In this document: positions 1 through 11,657 of the stretch, one piece after another | Layout of the letters: the number at the start of each line of letters is the position of its first letter | Position numbering within the stretch: the first letter of the stretch is position 1 | Program-made: the position numbers and the translations under genes | DNA from: Pyxicephalus adspersus | Lineage: Eukaryota > Chordata > Amphibia > Anura > Pyxicephalidae | Assembly (NCBI RefSeq): GCF_032062135.1 | Contig: NC_092858.1 | Location: forward strand, 171,454,002 to 171,518,001 | Direction: 5' to 3' | DNA: 64,000 bases | Notes under the pieces: generated by a model | Databases searched by the model: none | The model's input: only the letters and a program-made list of their open reading frames with translations | Told to the model about the DNA's origin: nothing

Positions 1-480
1 GTCCCTTTTTACCTTTTGCTTTCCTTTTTTGTGTTCTTTTCTTTTTTCCTTTCTGTTTTCTAGTACTGTCCCCTTAACTTTTTTCTTTTCTTGATTTATT
101 CCTTTTTTTCCTTCTTCTTTATCATTTATCCTTTCCTTCCTTCCTTCTTTGCTCTATTACTTTCCTTTATATGTTCCTTTCCTACCCTTCTTATTCCTTC
201 CTTCCTCCAGTTTCCCTCCTTCCTTTCCTTTTTTTCTTTTTCTATCTTCTTTCTTTCCTTCATTTATTTTCCCTTTTGTTCTACTTTCCATCTTTTTTCC
301 TTTTATTCCTTCCGTCCCTTCTCTCCTTCCTCCTTTTCCCTCCCCTTTATACCTATCCTTTCCTTTTTTTCCTGTTCTTTTTCCTTTCTCACAGTCCTTT
401 GTCTCTTTCCTCCAACTCATCCTTTTCCTGCCTCTCCCTTCTCTTTCAGTCTTGCTCTCCCCTTGGCGTATATACTTGTG
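1..480. repeat. Polypyrimidine (CT-rich) low-complexity tract
   Basis: The + strand is almost pure C and T, with repeated TTCC, CTTTT and TCCTTCC words and almost no A or G. Open frames on both strands (Phe/Ser/Pro-rich on +, Lys/Gly/Glu-rich on -) follow from this composition and are not genes. The tract may be an expanded microsatellite or the pyrimidine tail of an older insertion. Confidence 0.85.
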
Positions 481-667
481 TAAATGTTGGGTTTCCTTAC
501 TTCTTAGCAGGGTGAGGTAGCGGCTGGTGGGGTGCTGATGCCACAGTGTTAGGAGCAGGGCCCATGGTAGGACGATGAGCAGTGTAGTGAGAAGGTTTCG
601 TCTCCTCAGCATGCTGTTGAGACTTTCCGTGCCAGGTCATTTCTTTACCTGGATGGGAAAGAAAGAT

Positions 668-1005
668 AATAAAAGGAATGGAGGAGCTCAGCTATGAGGA
701 GAGATTAGCTGAACTGAATCTATTCTCCCTTGAGAAGAGACGTATAAGGGGGGATATAATCACCCTGTATAAATATATAAATGGTCCATATAGAGAACTC
801 TCTTCCCCATTATTCACTTTGAGATTATTACAAAGCACAAGGGGGCGCTATTTGCATCTGGAGGAAAAGAAGTTTAAGCTCCGGATAAGGAAGGGATTCT
901 TCACTGTAAGGTCTGTGAAAATGTGGAATCGGCTCACTCAGGAAAAAGCTGGATGATTTCTAGAAGCACAGAATATAACTGGGGAATAAAGCTTTAAAGT
1001 AAAGT
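668..1005 (+). mobile_element. CR1-type LINE fragment, 3-prime end of the reverse-transcriptase ORF
   Basis: The frame at 678-956 gives a 92-residue peptide containing LSYEERLAELNLFSLEKRRI, then RGDIITLYKYINGPYRE and RIRKGFFTVRSVKMWNRL. These match the conserved C-terminal segment of CR1-clade LINE polyproteins (E-RL-L-LFSLEKRR-RGDLI, then FFT-R--K-WNRLP). After the stop, another frame continues with a residue pattern like the CR1 end, which suggests a late frameshift. No endonuclease or catalytic RT motifs are present upstream, so this is a 5-prime truncated dead copy. The Met at 678 is an internal codon and not a real start. The family call is recognition by eye; the exact subfamily is unknown. 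Confidence 0.75.
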
Positions 1006-1530
1006 TGTGCAAAAAGGCTACAGTAGGATATCTATGCAGCAAAACAGAAAATATTTTTTTGTTTGGTATGTATCATACATATATAATTTTTAGTATACTC
1101 TATAGAACTATATAATTCTATATAGAATACGGCAATATGTGACTACCCATGACTATATATTCTGTTTGCACACAGCAACAACTACAGCAGATCTCACCAA
1201 AATTCCACTCATTTGATTTTTATCACTTTTGTACATGACTCCCCAATGGTACCTAAGTAAACAATAAGTATGTTTTTTGCTAGTTCTAAGAAAAGATCTA
1301 ACTATGTTATTTGGGAGAAACTAAATCAGCTGCATATATATCCTACAGTAGACTTTTAGCACAATAGAACAACTATACTAAAATACCTTTAATCCATTAT
1401 ATTGATGCTGTTTTATTATCGTATAAATAAAATGAAACCATGTCCTATAATTATGCTATGTAACCAGCATTTCAATACTCTGTATGACATATTACATTAT
1501 ATATCTTTTATATGTATGTATAGACTGTAA
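1006..1530. other. AT-rich DNA without recognised genes
   Basis: Contains several TATA-rich runs (for example around 1110-1135) but no reading frame or repeat family that I recognise. It may include the 5-prime part of the retroelement whose 3-prime half follows. Confidence 0.4.
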
Positions 1531-1836
1531 AGCTCGCTCAATACCATATCCCTGAGGAAGCCTAATCATGGCGAAACGCGGCGGAGTTTATGTGACATTA
1601 CATGGTCAGAACGTATATGACATTATGCTGTCGTTTTTTATACTGTATATGCTTAGAAGCACCTTGTATAGTATGAAATAACTAAGCCCTGTGAATTGAT
1701 AAAAATATGTAAAATATGTATACTTGTTTACTGTAAATATGTATTGATATGTAAAAATACATAATTAATTTTTGCATGAAAGAGTAAGCCTCAAACCTTT
1801 TTCTTTCCTTTTTTATCTGATTTACATATATTAGTG
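1530..1836 (+). mobile_element. Retroelement fragment with hammerhead-like motif (copy 1)
   Basis: It shares two landmarks with the element at 52682-53259: the motif CCCTGAGGAAGCC followed by GGCGAAACGCG (1550-1581), and a 3-prime end CTTTCCTTTTTTATCT (about 1804-1820). The middle is diverged. CTGAGGA (1552-1558) and GAAA (1573-1576), joined by a GCC/GGC stem, resemble the CUGANGA and GAAA core boxes of a hammerhead ribozyme. An extra A precedes the stem, and the cleavage triplet reads GGC here rather than GUC, so this copy would be inactive. Hammerheads are known in Penelope-like and other retroelements; assigning this family to them is inference. Confidence 0.45.
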
Positions 1837-3090
1837 CCTAGCCATTTTATCAGGGAGGTTTGATTTTTATGTCTTGATATAACTAACTTCGGCATCTTTC
1901 TCCATTTATCTTGGCGAATGGATTTCTAAAGCGGAATGTCTACCTTTTGCTTTAAAGTGGAACTATAGGAAACTTTCCCTCTCCTACTACAGTTTTGCTG
2001 CACCATTGGTATTTCTAGGAACAGAAGCTTTTTTTGTACAAATAAGTAAGGGCTTAACTCACTTTAACCCGTGTCCTTTAATGTACAGAGGGGGAAAAAA
2101 AGCTTCTGATTGCAGCACAAACAAAACAGGATGACTGAACTGACAGAAGAAATCTCAGCAAGTACAAAATGCTTTATTTCTGGCATCTACAACCTTTTTT
2201 AAACAGAATATGATCCAGCTAGTCATTATGGCTGCCGTTAATACTATTGTACAGCAAAAACTGACATTTGTGCTTATAGCCTTCTAAAAGAAAAAGCTAC
2301 CTGCGATGATAGTTATGAGCAGTCTTTAATAAAGGTTTTGATCATCTGCAACTCCCTCACTAATCCCGCAAGCACAGATTTGATTGCTTAGGTCTTTCAG
2401 CAGCTTTATGCAGATTAGCGGCAGCGGAGCGGTAGTAATCTGATTAGTTCAGACTCATCTTTGTAATTAGTCCAAATCCGACAAGACAGGAGTGTTGGAA
2501 GAATTTAACATGCTCACTGCGGCATGGGCTGTAAGGCTCGCTAACCTGTAATTACCTGTCGCACTCGAGAATTGTTCAAATTATTTTATGGACAATATTT
2601 AGGTCATCAAAGAAATGAACAGCTCAGCGGTCTCTAACAGGACATAGCTTTAGATCTTTCCTACCTGACTGTTCTTTAGGGATGATCAGGTGATATTTGC
2701 GAAATTGTTTTTGCTGCAAAAATATGTTGATAGGGAGGTGGTTGGCAGAGTTTAGTGGGGACCTAAAGGAACATGTCCCAATGGGAAAAATAAACAAGTT
2801 TTTTCTGTATATAAAGTTAAAGTACAGTCAGGAAAAATTGCAGGAAGGGAGGGTAGTGGATACAGAGACCTATGCACTTATGTCCTGTGTTGGCATTTGC
2901 TTCCACAGGTCCCCCTTGAACTCTTTTTACCCAACATAAGTAATTTAGAAGCTCTGCATTACAAAATTTGAACTTGTATTTTCTTGAAAACATCAAATTT
3001 TGCAAATTTTGTATACATGTCTTAGGGTTTTTATAACTATTCTTCAAGTACTGTGACTTTGCAACAGCTATTTGGTGCTAGGGACACTCC
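1837..3090. other. Unique DNA without recognised genes; candidate conserved stretch at 2340-2620
   Basis: No supported coding region. The stretch 2340-2620 is free of recognisable repeats, has balanced composition and carries several TAAT/ATTA cores together with GGCAGCGGAGCGG. That appearance is typical of conserved non-coding elements, but nothing in this single sequence proves it. Confidence 0.3.
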
Positions 3091-3109
3091 CTGGCTCTTA
3101 CCGATCCTG

Positions 3110-3400
3110 TACTTGTTTACTAGTTTCCTGACCTCTTGCCTGGTTAAAGATGCTGCCTTGCATGCCATCTGCCCCGACCTCCTGCCTGGTTACTGATGTC
3201 GCCTTGCCTTCTACCTGCCACCTGCCCTAACCTCCTGCCTTGTTACTGATGCCACCTTGCTTGTCCTCTGCCCTGACCTCCTGCCTGGTTACCAATCTCA
3301 CCGTTCCTGACGCCTGACCTCCTGCCTGGGTACTGACGACACCTGGCCTGCTGCCTGCCCTGGCCTCCTGCCTGGTTCCTATTGCCCTCTCACCCGCAAA
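3110..3400. repeat. CT-rich tandem repeat, degenerate unit of about 50-60 bp
   Basis: At least five imperfect repeats of GACCTCCTGCCTGGTTAC followed by TGATGCC-CCTTGCC and a variable linker. The wording resembles the CCTGACCCTG and CTGCCTGG words in the arms of the foldback element at 33640-35022, so the two may share ancestry. The repeat is followed by non-repetitive DNA with CACCCCTTGCGGGGTGC (3540-3556), a short hairpin. Confidence 0.65.
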
Positions 3401-4534
3401 GCACTCCTTGACTGCACCTGACTCTGACAGTAGAAGCCTACATCCACTGATCCACCCTTTGATGAGGTGACCCCAGGGGCCACGACCTGGCAGAATCTAA
3501 CAGCAAAGAGCACGGTAGTCACCAGAATTACCAGCCCATCACCCCTTGCGGGGTGCTTTGGTAAAAAACAAGTGTTACTTAGATTCTGCTCCCAAGTTGA
3601 CCCCAAATATAGGATAACAAGTTGCTACTCTTCCCACCCTTTACATTAGTTACTCAGCAGCTGATACCACCCTGATCCCTCACCCAGCATTGACTCAGCA
3701 GCTCAGCTATCCCCATTTGGCAGGGAGATCAGAGTGAGCTTGGTGAGTTATTCCTGGAAGGATGCAACCAGAGGAGACCTTAACTACTGAGCCACTGGTG
3801 GGCAAGGGAAGCAGAAGGAGCTAAGCTACTGGGTCACTACTGGGAAGGGTATTAGGGTGAGCTGTACCATCAAAAGGGTTATAGTAGATTTCCATTTCCT
3901 AAGCATGAATACATGAATGATCTAGGATCCACTGATATGCAGATTTTGCCTGTCAAAGGGTCCACTTGTTTCACCTTTTACCCAATCAGCTGCCTAACCA
4001 GTGCCACCAAGCTGCTCCAAAGCTACCACCCGTGGAAGCTGCTAACGTCATTACCCCAGCTCCTGCAAACCAGCTACTTGTGATACATTTCTGCCAAAAT
4101 TAAACCAAGCAGCTATAAGTGGTGGTATGTGCTGAATGGGTCACATTCACAGTCATTTTCATATTTTGATTTTTATTTCCTAGGCAGTAAAAGAATTCTA
4201 TTCCTGTTCTGTTTTAAGGTTAAATATTTGTTTTTAATTCTTGTCCTTTCTAGTTCTCTCGAAGCTCCCTTGCTTGTTTTTTCTTAGAACTTTCTGCCAT
4301 GCAGTTCTGTTTAGAAGTCTTGTTGCTCAGATTACCTTGATCTTTACTAACCTGTCTTGGCACTTCCTGTGGCGATGATTAGATCTTGGCCATAATGGCT
4401 CCTTTACAGGTCAATGCTTCCACATTCAGCTGACTTAAAATTGCTGGAATTGCTGCACAATGGCTGCAGGTTAGTCACAAGGAATAAATTGCTGAACTTA
4501 ATCAAATACCTGCCTTCATGTATATGGTAGCTCT
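3400..4534. other. DNA without recognised genes
   Basis: Several short open frames (60-75 codons) overlap on opposite strands at 3379-3649, with no family resemblance or splice context that I can support. Parts of 3400-3650 read like a moderately repeated frog sequence, but I cannot name it. Confidence 0.3.
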
Positions 4535-4542
4535 ATCTAATA

Positions 4543-4811
4543 CAGTATTACTCCACCTTTTTAACATGAAGGAACCCTTGAAATAGCTTTCAGGTCTTCA
4601 GGGAACCCTTGCTATACTATATCCACAGCTCACAGTATATTAGTATGGTGATCAGTAGAAAGAATTCTTCCTATATTGCTGGCCACTGGAACGAATGTCA
4701 CCCTTACAGATAGCCAAAAACATCATTGGTGTCAGTTAAACCGATCGGAGAGTTACAAGATGCTCAAGGAACCCCCAACAACCTCTGGAGGAACCCTGGT
4801 TAAGAACCCCT
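4543..4811 (+). mobile_element. hAT-like non-autonomous element, family A (copy 1)
   Basis: Begins CAGTATTACTCCACCTTTTT and ends with GGAACCCTGGTTAAGAACCCC, a degraded form of the terminal inverted repeat CAGTGTTTCTCAACC. An 8-bp target-site duplication fits: ATCTAATA (4535-4542) against CTCTAATA (4812-4819), 7 of 8 identical. The body holds AGCTCACAGTATATTAGTATGGTG and GCCAAAAACATCATTGGTGTC words shared with copies near 19.5, 26.2, 35.7, 43.4 and 46.5/47.9 kb. hAT superfamily elements make 8-bp duplications and often start CAGNG, hence the call. There is no transposase. Confidence 0.75.
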
Positions 4812-4819
4812 CTCTAATA

Positions 4820-5115
4820 TCTTCCAACTGGAGCACAATTTTGATCTTGAAATCTTGATGCTTATCCAAAATGGGCTGGTATGGTATTTCTGAAAGGTCA
4901 ACAACCATGATTACAGGGTGTATTGCTACTTACAAGCCGGATAGGCTGGATGGGGTCTCACCTACTGCATTCTTTGCACCTACAACAGGTAATATTGAGG
5001 TAAAAAAATGCCTTGCAATAAAAAGGTTCCATTCGAACCTCGAGATGCTATCGACTTCAACTTCAACCTCGACCCGATATGCTATCGATGATAGCATATA
5101 TCATGGACATTAGCC
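4820..5115. other. Non-coding stretch with a triplet run and perfect palindrome
   Basis: ACTTCAACTTCAACCTCG-type triplets around 5055-5075 translate as Ser-Thr repeats, which keeps a short frame open. A near-perfect palindrome, ATATGCTATC-GAT-GATAGCATAT (about 5078-5100), follows. Nothing suggests a gene. Confidence 0.5.
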
Positions 5116-5121
5116 ATTGGG

Positions 5122-5345
5122 ACTGGTTTATTAAACTCCCCATGACTGGAGAAGATTGACTGTCATTGGGAAATCTGGGTGATCCAGCAATTGATTTCCT
5201 AAATTTTTGGTTTAGTTGATAATATTTTCAATCTTGAACCATTCCATGTTTGCTGGATGATTGATATGATATAATACCTGTAAGTCCTGGATATTGGGAA
5301 TGTATGCTCCTTACTAGACACTAGTTTAGAAATGGTAGATTGCCA
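5122..5345 (+). mobile_element. Palindromic MITE, family C (degenerate copy)
   Basis: Contains GGTTTATTAAACTCCCC, TGACTGGAGAAGATTGACTG and CTGGGTGATCCAGCAA near 5125-5195, matching the left half of the MITEs at 50151-50373 and 52019-52243. The right half is only partly recognisable (TTTTCAATCTTGAACCATTCC). Confidence 0.55.
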
Positions 5346-7848
5346 TTTTACCAATATTTTTCTGTTCATGGCTTCCTGGCTATTTTGTCTACAGGTAGCA
5401 GTCAAACTTGTTGCCTTAGAAACAGTGCTGACCTTGGCTACGACCTAGTAGGACCATTCTTCACTCTTCTATCAAGACCTTTCCTTAATCACTTGAACAT
5501 TATTCTTGGCCCCGGGTCTATGGACAGACAAGAAACACAAGATTAGTTTGTCCTTTGAATATTTAAAGAAGGCAAACAGCTCTCCTTAAGGTGTTTTTCT
5601 TTTTTTATTAATTTCCTTTCGATTTTGTGCCGAGGGCCGCTCTGGGGCACGTTGCTGTTGTACCGTAATCATCAGGAAACCAAATTGCCTAAGCCATGCA
5701 AATTCCCCCGGCTCTGACGAGGAGCCCAATAAAGACCTGTGAAGGATTGTAGACAAGGCCTCAATTATTCATGAGAATGACCTCTGCCTCCATGCCCCAT
5801 GTATTATTCATGCTTGTTTGTTCCCTCGGTATCACATCCACTCGGCAGACACAACTCTCCTCCAATTTATATCAAGATAACCGAATGGCTCCATCTGTCT
5901 CTCCCACTTGTTTTTTATTTGCCAATTACTGAGCCACTTCTTGCTCCAGCTGCGTTGGAGAAAACAAAAGATATTCTTTGTATTATCTGATGCCGGAATA
6001 TTATGCAATTGTGAGGAGCATCATCTGTAGGAAATGCAAAGGGTGGCGGGTATTGTCTTTACCTAGACATAAAGTGGTTGGTTTATGGAGATTAGAACAT
6101 CATCTGCAACCTTTAGTTCTCCTGGGAATTCTGCAGAGGTTGTATGGAAATGAAAAGAACTGGTTAGATGTTTTCAGCAAAGTCACAGGGAATGTGATGA
6201 AAGGGCGTCATGGGTGTCAATAGGCGATCACTATCTGTGATGAATCTTGAAGACATCTGAAATGCTATGGACTGATTTACCAGGCATAACATATCCAGAT
6301 TATTATTTCCTGACATAATTGTTGGGGAAGGTTGGGCAACTTGGAGCCAATATCAGCAGTCAAGTTCTTTTTCTTTGCAAAAATGGATTCTGGGTTTTAA
6401 ATGAAGCAGTTGGGATGGGGTGGGATATATAAGTGAGAATGATCTGGGAAAATATTTATAGATCTTGCAAGATCTTTTTTGTAGAATTGTTGCAGAGGAT
6501 TGTTCGTAGCAACATGTTCTCTACAAAGAAGAGTCAGTGTGAGTCTAGTTTAAAACATAACAGTTGGTTCCTGCATGCACTTCTTTTTTTTAACAAGAAA
6601 AAGGTTGCCAGCAGAATATATTATAGCAGAATAAAGCAAACAAACAATAGTCTGGCAGGGCAATAACTACCTTATTTTGTCTCTTGCTAACAAATAAAAA
6701 AACAAATAACCATAGTCTTTGCACAGAAACTCCACGGCAAAGTAAAGTCAGCAGATCTCCTGCACTTCAGTTCCCTTCTTGCCCTGGGAAGCCAGTGAGA
6801 TCCCATTAACATAGAGCACCTGCACTCCCCACCCGTCCAAGGAACCTTGTCCAGCTCCGGAACTCTTTTGTCTGACAGAACCAATTCTGTTTTTTCCTGG
6901 AGCCTAGTTGTAAGGTGCCACAGTCTGGTTGCATCCCAGGTCCCATGCAGAACCTTTCCAGCCATACAATGGGACACCCTGTCCAACGTTGTAAAATGGT
7001 ATCAAATGTGTTTGAATTTTCAAAGGATTCCTGGGGATTAGAAAAAAGTGGAATGGAAGTATAAAAAATTCAGACATCCTTCTACTTATTGGACTCAAAA
7101 GTATTTAAGGCAATTATTATGCATCAAGCTCAGCCTAATAAGTTGACTTGGTGATGGTGACCCTTTCCAGTCTCCTAATAACGGCAGTTGTGCCACCATC
7201 ATTTGCTACACTGGCTATTTCAATCATTTGTTGTCCCATAAGGAACTAAAAGAGCTACTGCCAATATGCAAATTCAAACTTTTAGTTAAACCTCAGCAAA
7301 GTTTTCCTTTTTGCATCTGAACATTCGCCATGCTTTCCTGTCTTGGACATGGCATCTTCTCAGAAAATATTTTTAGGAACTTGAGCTCTCTTGATTTAGA
7401 AAGAACAGAGCAATTCAAATGAAATTAATTTAATTGTGTATTACTGATTTTGCAGTCAGCCAAATGTCACCCTTTTTGGCACAAGAACAGGTCTCGGATA
7501 AAGAAAATCAGCTCCCCTACACCCCTTTCCCACCCCATTAAAGCCCATTGCACCATTAGAACCATCAAAAAATATTGATTTCACTTTTTAATTCAATTTC
7601 AATATCCCACTGACTCCAATTTATTTAGTTGATATAGTGAATTTTACTAAAATTTGGTTGCATTGCATAGCAAAGCACAGAAAAAGGTTGATGATATGGC
7701 TGGGTCCTATATCATGAAAACCTAAAGTTTTAATTATTATTTGCATTAGAATGTTGGTTCTGCAGTTGAAGCTAAAGAAGGAACCAAGGACCCAAAATCT
7801 AACCAGAATAGAATTAAGCTTTAGGATGTGCTATAAAGATTTGTGTTC
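5346..7848. other. Long stretch without recognised genes; possible conserved element at 5620-5790
   Basis: No open frame here resembles a known protein. The segment 5620-5790 is repeat-free, has balanced base composition and includes GTACCGTAATCATCAGG and CTCAATTATTCATGAGAATGACC, so it is a reasonable conserved non-coding candidate. The remainder shows ordinary AT-rich sequence with A and T homopolymers. Confidence 0.3.
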
Positions 7849-8278
7849 TTAAGCTACGTACACACTTCCAATTATTATCGTCGGAAAACGAACGACGAAC
7901 GTTCCTGCACGATATAGACGAACGATCGTATAGCACCGATCCTGCACATAGAGGTAACGACACGATCGTTCGTAGATATTGTACACACAATAGATACGAT
8001 CGTTTAAGCGATAGAGGAACTATGTGCACGACAGGAAAGTGAACGGACGTTCGTTCATCACGCATGCTCTGAACATGGACGATCAACGAACGACCGTACA
8101 CACGAACGATGTTCAACGATCGTCGTCCAATCCGATCCGCCGGTCCGGTCGTTCGTTTCCAGCGACTTTCCTCGTTCGTCGGCGTCGTTGGTTACTTTTT
8201 TACGAACGATTTTTTGCCCAATCGATCATTCGTCGTTCGATTGGAACGATAAAAATTGGAAGTGTGTACGCACCTTAA
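7849..8278. mobile_element. CpG-rich MITE with TTAA target sites (piggyBac/Kolobok-like)
   Basis: Flanked by TTAA at 7849-7852 and 8275-8278. The terminal inverted repeats read GCTACGTACACACTTCCAAT on the left and, in reverse complement, GGTGCGTACACACTTCCAAT on the right, continuing with TTATCGT. The 430-bp body is crowded with CGAACGA and CGATCGT words in both orientations, giving a CpG density far above the surroundings. TTAA duplications are typical of piggyBac and Kolobok transposons; which of the two mobilised it cannot be told without an autonomous relative. Short frames inside it are incidental. Confidence 0.75.
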
Positions 8279-8302
8279 CTGTACATGTTTATATAATTCA
8301 CA

Positions 8303-8453
8303 GGGGTCTTTTTTTAAAGCAGTGAGCCTGACATTCACTGAAACATTCCCTGGTGGAGAATCTTCCAGGTCCATGTGCTTCAAAGGAATTGACTGATTCC
8401 CCACCAGGGATGTTTCAATAAACGTCAGATTCACTGCTTTAAAAATAGACCCT
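8303..8453. mobile_element. Palindromic MITE, family D (copy 1)
   Basis: GGGTCTTTTTTTAAAGCAGTGAGCCTGACATT on the left is mirrored by AACGTCAGATTCACTGCTTTAAAAATAGACCC on the right. Inside, CATTCCCTGGTGGAGAATC is mirrored by GATTCCCCACCAGGGATG. A second copy lies at 49814-49964. Confidence 0.7.
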
Positions 8454-8575
8454 CTAATCTAATATTAGAATCCCTCCTATAGATTTCTGCATTGCTCAGT
8501 GTAATTTAACAGTCCACATTTGGATTGCTTTGCAAAGAAGACCTCTCCTGCAGGAAGCACTGTTTATAGTGATGG

Positions 8576-8577
<2 letters not shown>

Positions 8578-8630
<53 letters not shown>
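8578..8630. repeat. (TA)n microsatellite
   Basis: About 24 uninterrupted TA units. Confidence 0.95.
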
Positions 8631-8633
<3 letters not shown>

Positions 8634-8639
8634 CAGCAA

Positions 8640-11600
8640 CAGTGCAAGCTGTTTACAGAAAAATAATGATTCATTTCCTTCCCAGCAGGCAGCCCCAGAC
8701 ACCTCTGTAACACTCTGACTATTGTTCAGCTACAGAAACATTTCCATTTTACCAAGCCTGAGCCATCTGTGTGCAAACCAGGTCCCATACACAATTGTAT
8801 CTTCCCAAGCTGTTCCTGGAGCAGCCCCAGGTTTTGATAAAGTGCACCGCTCGGCTGTTCTTCCCAGGAGGGTTTATTAGAGGATGAGATAATGAAATAG
8901 TTAGGAGGTAAAGAAAAAACAAAAACAGCGATATAGGATAAACCAAAATGAATAAAATCGGATGAAAACCCACTTAAGTTTCTTTTATGATTTATGTTAA
9001 AGAAAATGTATTTGCAGTATATATATAGTGCTTGGAGCATGCAGTCCAGTAATAGCGTGAACTCTACCTATGTCTTCTTACCTTTTCTTTGGTACATTGC
9101 CACTATCTCAGCTAATAGCAGGTCCCTCTTCTGCATCCAAAAATAGGACTTCATACAATGGGGAGCATTTTGGCTTCAGCCAGGTGAGATGTTTCCTGCT
9201 GTGTACAATAACAATACGGCTGAAGGTAGCTAATGGATATAAAGGGCTTTTCTATTGCCCCATAGTCCTTAGGGGGAGGAGTGGTTCCTGGTATGTAATT
9301 TACCCCAGTAAAAAATGTAAAAATGGATGCTCACATGCTTTTTATGGCGCCATCCACTGCTCTTGGGACTGGGTATTTCCAAAGCACCAGAACAGAATAT
9401 AGTAAGGGAAGAGCCAACTGATTCTATTTCAGTTTTTTTCAGGGATACATTTTTTAATTAATTTCTTGTCTATAATGTATATGTTTACTTGCAAAAAAAA
9501 GGAACGCTAGGGGTAGATCTGCCTTTGGGTAGGCAACACTGTATGGGTCCTCGGTCACTCGCATTGCAGCATTAGTTCTTAAAGAACCAGCATCTCCTTC
9601 ACTCTTGTTATCAGTTGCACCAGATTTTGATTCTTGAACCTGGCACATTTGTAAAGCACCTTGAAATATGTGCTCCTAGCCTTACAATGGTATCACTGCT
9701 TTGTACAAAGTTCAATAATTCCCATGAATTTCAATGGGTTGACAGGCCCTATATCTTTCAGTTAGAGAATGGCTGAAGCGTCCCTTTAATATCTTGTATT
9801 ACTTCATCCCGGCTCTGGCACGGCACCCAAGTATCAACCATCAGCCGTTCCCCATATTTCTTTGCTGTACAGTAGGACCTGTTCATGCGGCCAGCACAGA
9901 CAATGCATTTGTGTTTCCTGCGTGAAAAGGTCCATTCATAGTGGCAGAGGACAAGGTTCCAGCTGGGACAAAGTGGAGATGGATACAGTGTTGTACTATC
10001 ATTCATCACTTGTTAATAGACGCTGCCCCATTGTCTCGTGACTCGTGTGCCACTACCAGATGGAAAGTTGGCGGGTGGAAGACTCTGCTTCCGGCCTTTT
10101 CCAATATCCCAATCCATGATGGAAAATCTTCTGCTGTTCTGCAGAATTGTATCATTATTCAGATTCTCTGCTTTATAAATAGAGCCCATTGACCAGCCAC
10201 CACGGTGCATATGCTGAAAGGAACCATGTTTGGAAAGGGAAAGCGTTTGGATGACCTGCCTACTATATTCACATATTGAATTCAATTTGTGTACCTCTGT
10301 GCCCCCTTGACCTCTTTAAGATTAGTAGCCCCATTGGGAAAAATGAAACTCCTATGGAAGAGAATGCTTGCAATTTGACCTCAAACTCTCAGATGGCCTC
10401 TGGTAAAAGCAATAAGATAACTGCAGGAGCTTGGGGATGGATTTTGGGAAGATTAATTAAGCAAGAAGTGTTCAGGGTTAGGTTTTTTTGTCTCTTCCTA
10501 ACCTTGTAGTAAGGGCCAGTTCACACATGCGGTAAGGTTGTGTTGCATTTGTTACTTCTTCTCTATGCATGAGGTTGCCGTGCTTCGTGTGCCCATAGGA
10601 AATGAATAGGAATAGTGTGCACCAATTAAATACCACCTGCTAGCAAATGTTCAAATGTTCATCCATCAAGAACGTGCCTATAGGCCAGGGCTGCCAAATG
10701 GCTGCTGAGGTGCCAAAAGCCACCCAGGGTGCACTGCCTGTGCCAAGCGAATCTAAATCTGTTCCTTAATCTATCTCACAGCTCCAGTTTTGCATCACTT
10801 TGCCATGTGACAGAACAGATAAATGTTCCCCTGCTAAGTAAATTTTCCTTGTAAAGTGACATTGCCACATTTTCTAAAAGGGAAATGTCAACTTTTCCAG
10901 TTTTTTTTTAAATTAAAATTGCCTGTTAGCATGGAAATAATTCTATTTTTTTGCAAACGTTTAATTATAAATGGCTTCATTTCACAGTTACATGTCACAT
11001 CAATGTTATAACACTTTCACATGTTTCCTTTACAGACAGGTGTGAGTTGTGTCGCTGAATATAGAATTCTGTAATATAAATGTTCTGTTAATTAAAGGGT
11101 TGAGCTGGCGGCCCTGCACCTTATAGAATGGCTCCTTCCCAATAGAGTAACCGATTCTGAAACGCCATGAATCTATCACCTCTGCAAAACACAATCTCCA
11201 TCCCGATAATAACCTTCTCACATCTTGTGCCGCACAGATGATTAAAAAAAAAAAGTGATATATATGGGACTTTATGGACACTGTGCCAAGTGTTTAAGTA
11301 CTTTCTTTTCAAATATAAAGAAACTTGTATGGGAAAATGAAAAAGTGCTAGAGACTGCCAGTAGCATTAACACAGCAGATTTGGTTCATTGTATTATGAT
11401 GGTAATATTGCCAGTAGATTTATTGTATTTTCCTCTTCCTGGAATAGGGTGACAACGCTGTATGTTGGAATCGTGCAGCTGAGTTGTCACCAGGTAGTCT
11501 TAGATGGACAGCTGGTCCTTGAAATGGATACAGGATGGACTAATGCTTGTTAACCACCTGCTCTATGGCTTAGCCTTTAGCTTAACTACAGTGCTTATCA

Positions 11601-11655
11601 GTGAAATGAATAAGGGTGGGTCTGTTGTCTGTGAAAATTTCAAATAAAAACAAAT
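8640..11655. other. Long stretch without recognised genes
   Basis: Several short open frames (65-110 codons) occur but none shows a recognisable domain, and many overlap frames on the other strand. A frog-type interspersed repeat may begin near 10512 (GGGCCAGTTCACACATGCGG); similar wording recurs at 63727 (GGTTCACACCAGTATTTTG), but I could not define its ends. Confidence 0.35.
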
Positions 11656-11657
11656 AA

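Noticed and set aside
91..612. Four overlapping frames of 114-151 codons
   Set aside because: All come from the polypyrimidine tract; composition alone keeps them open.
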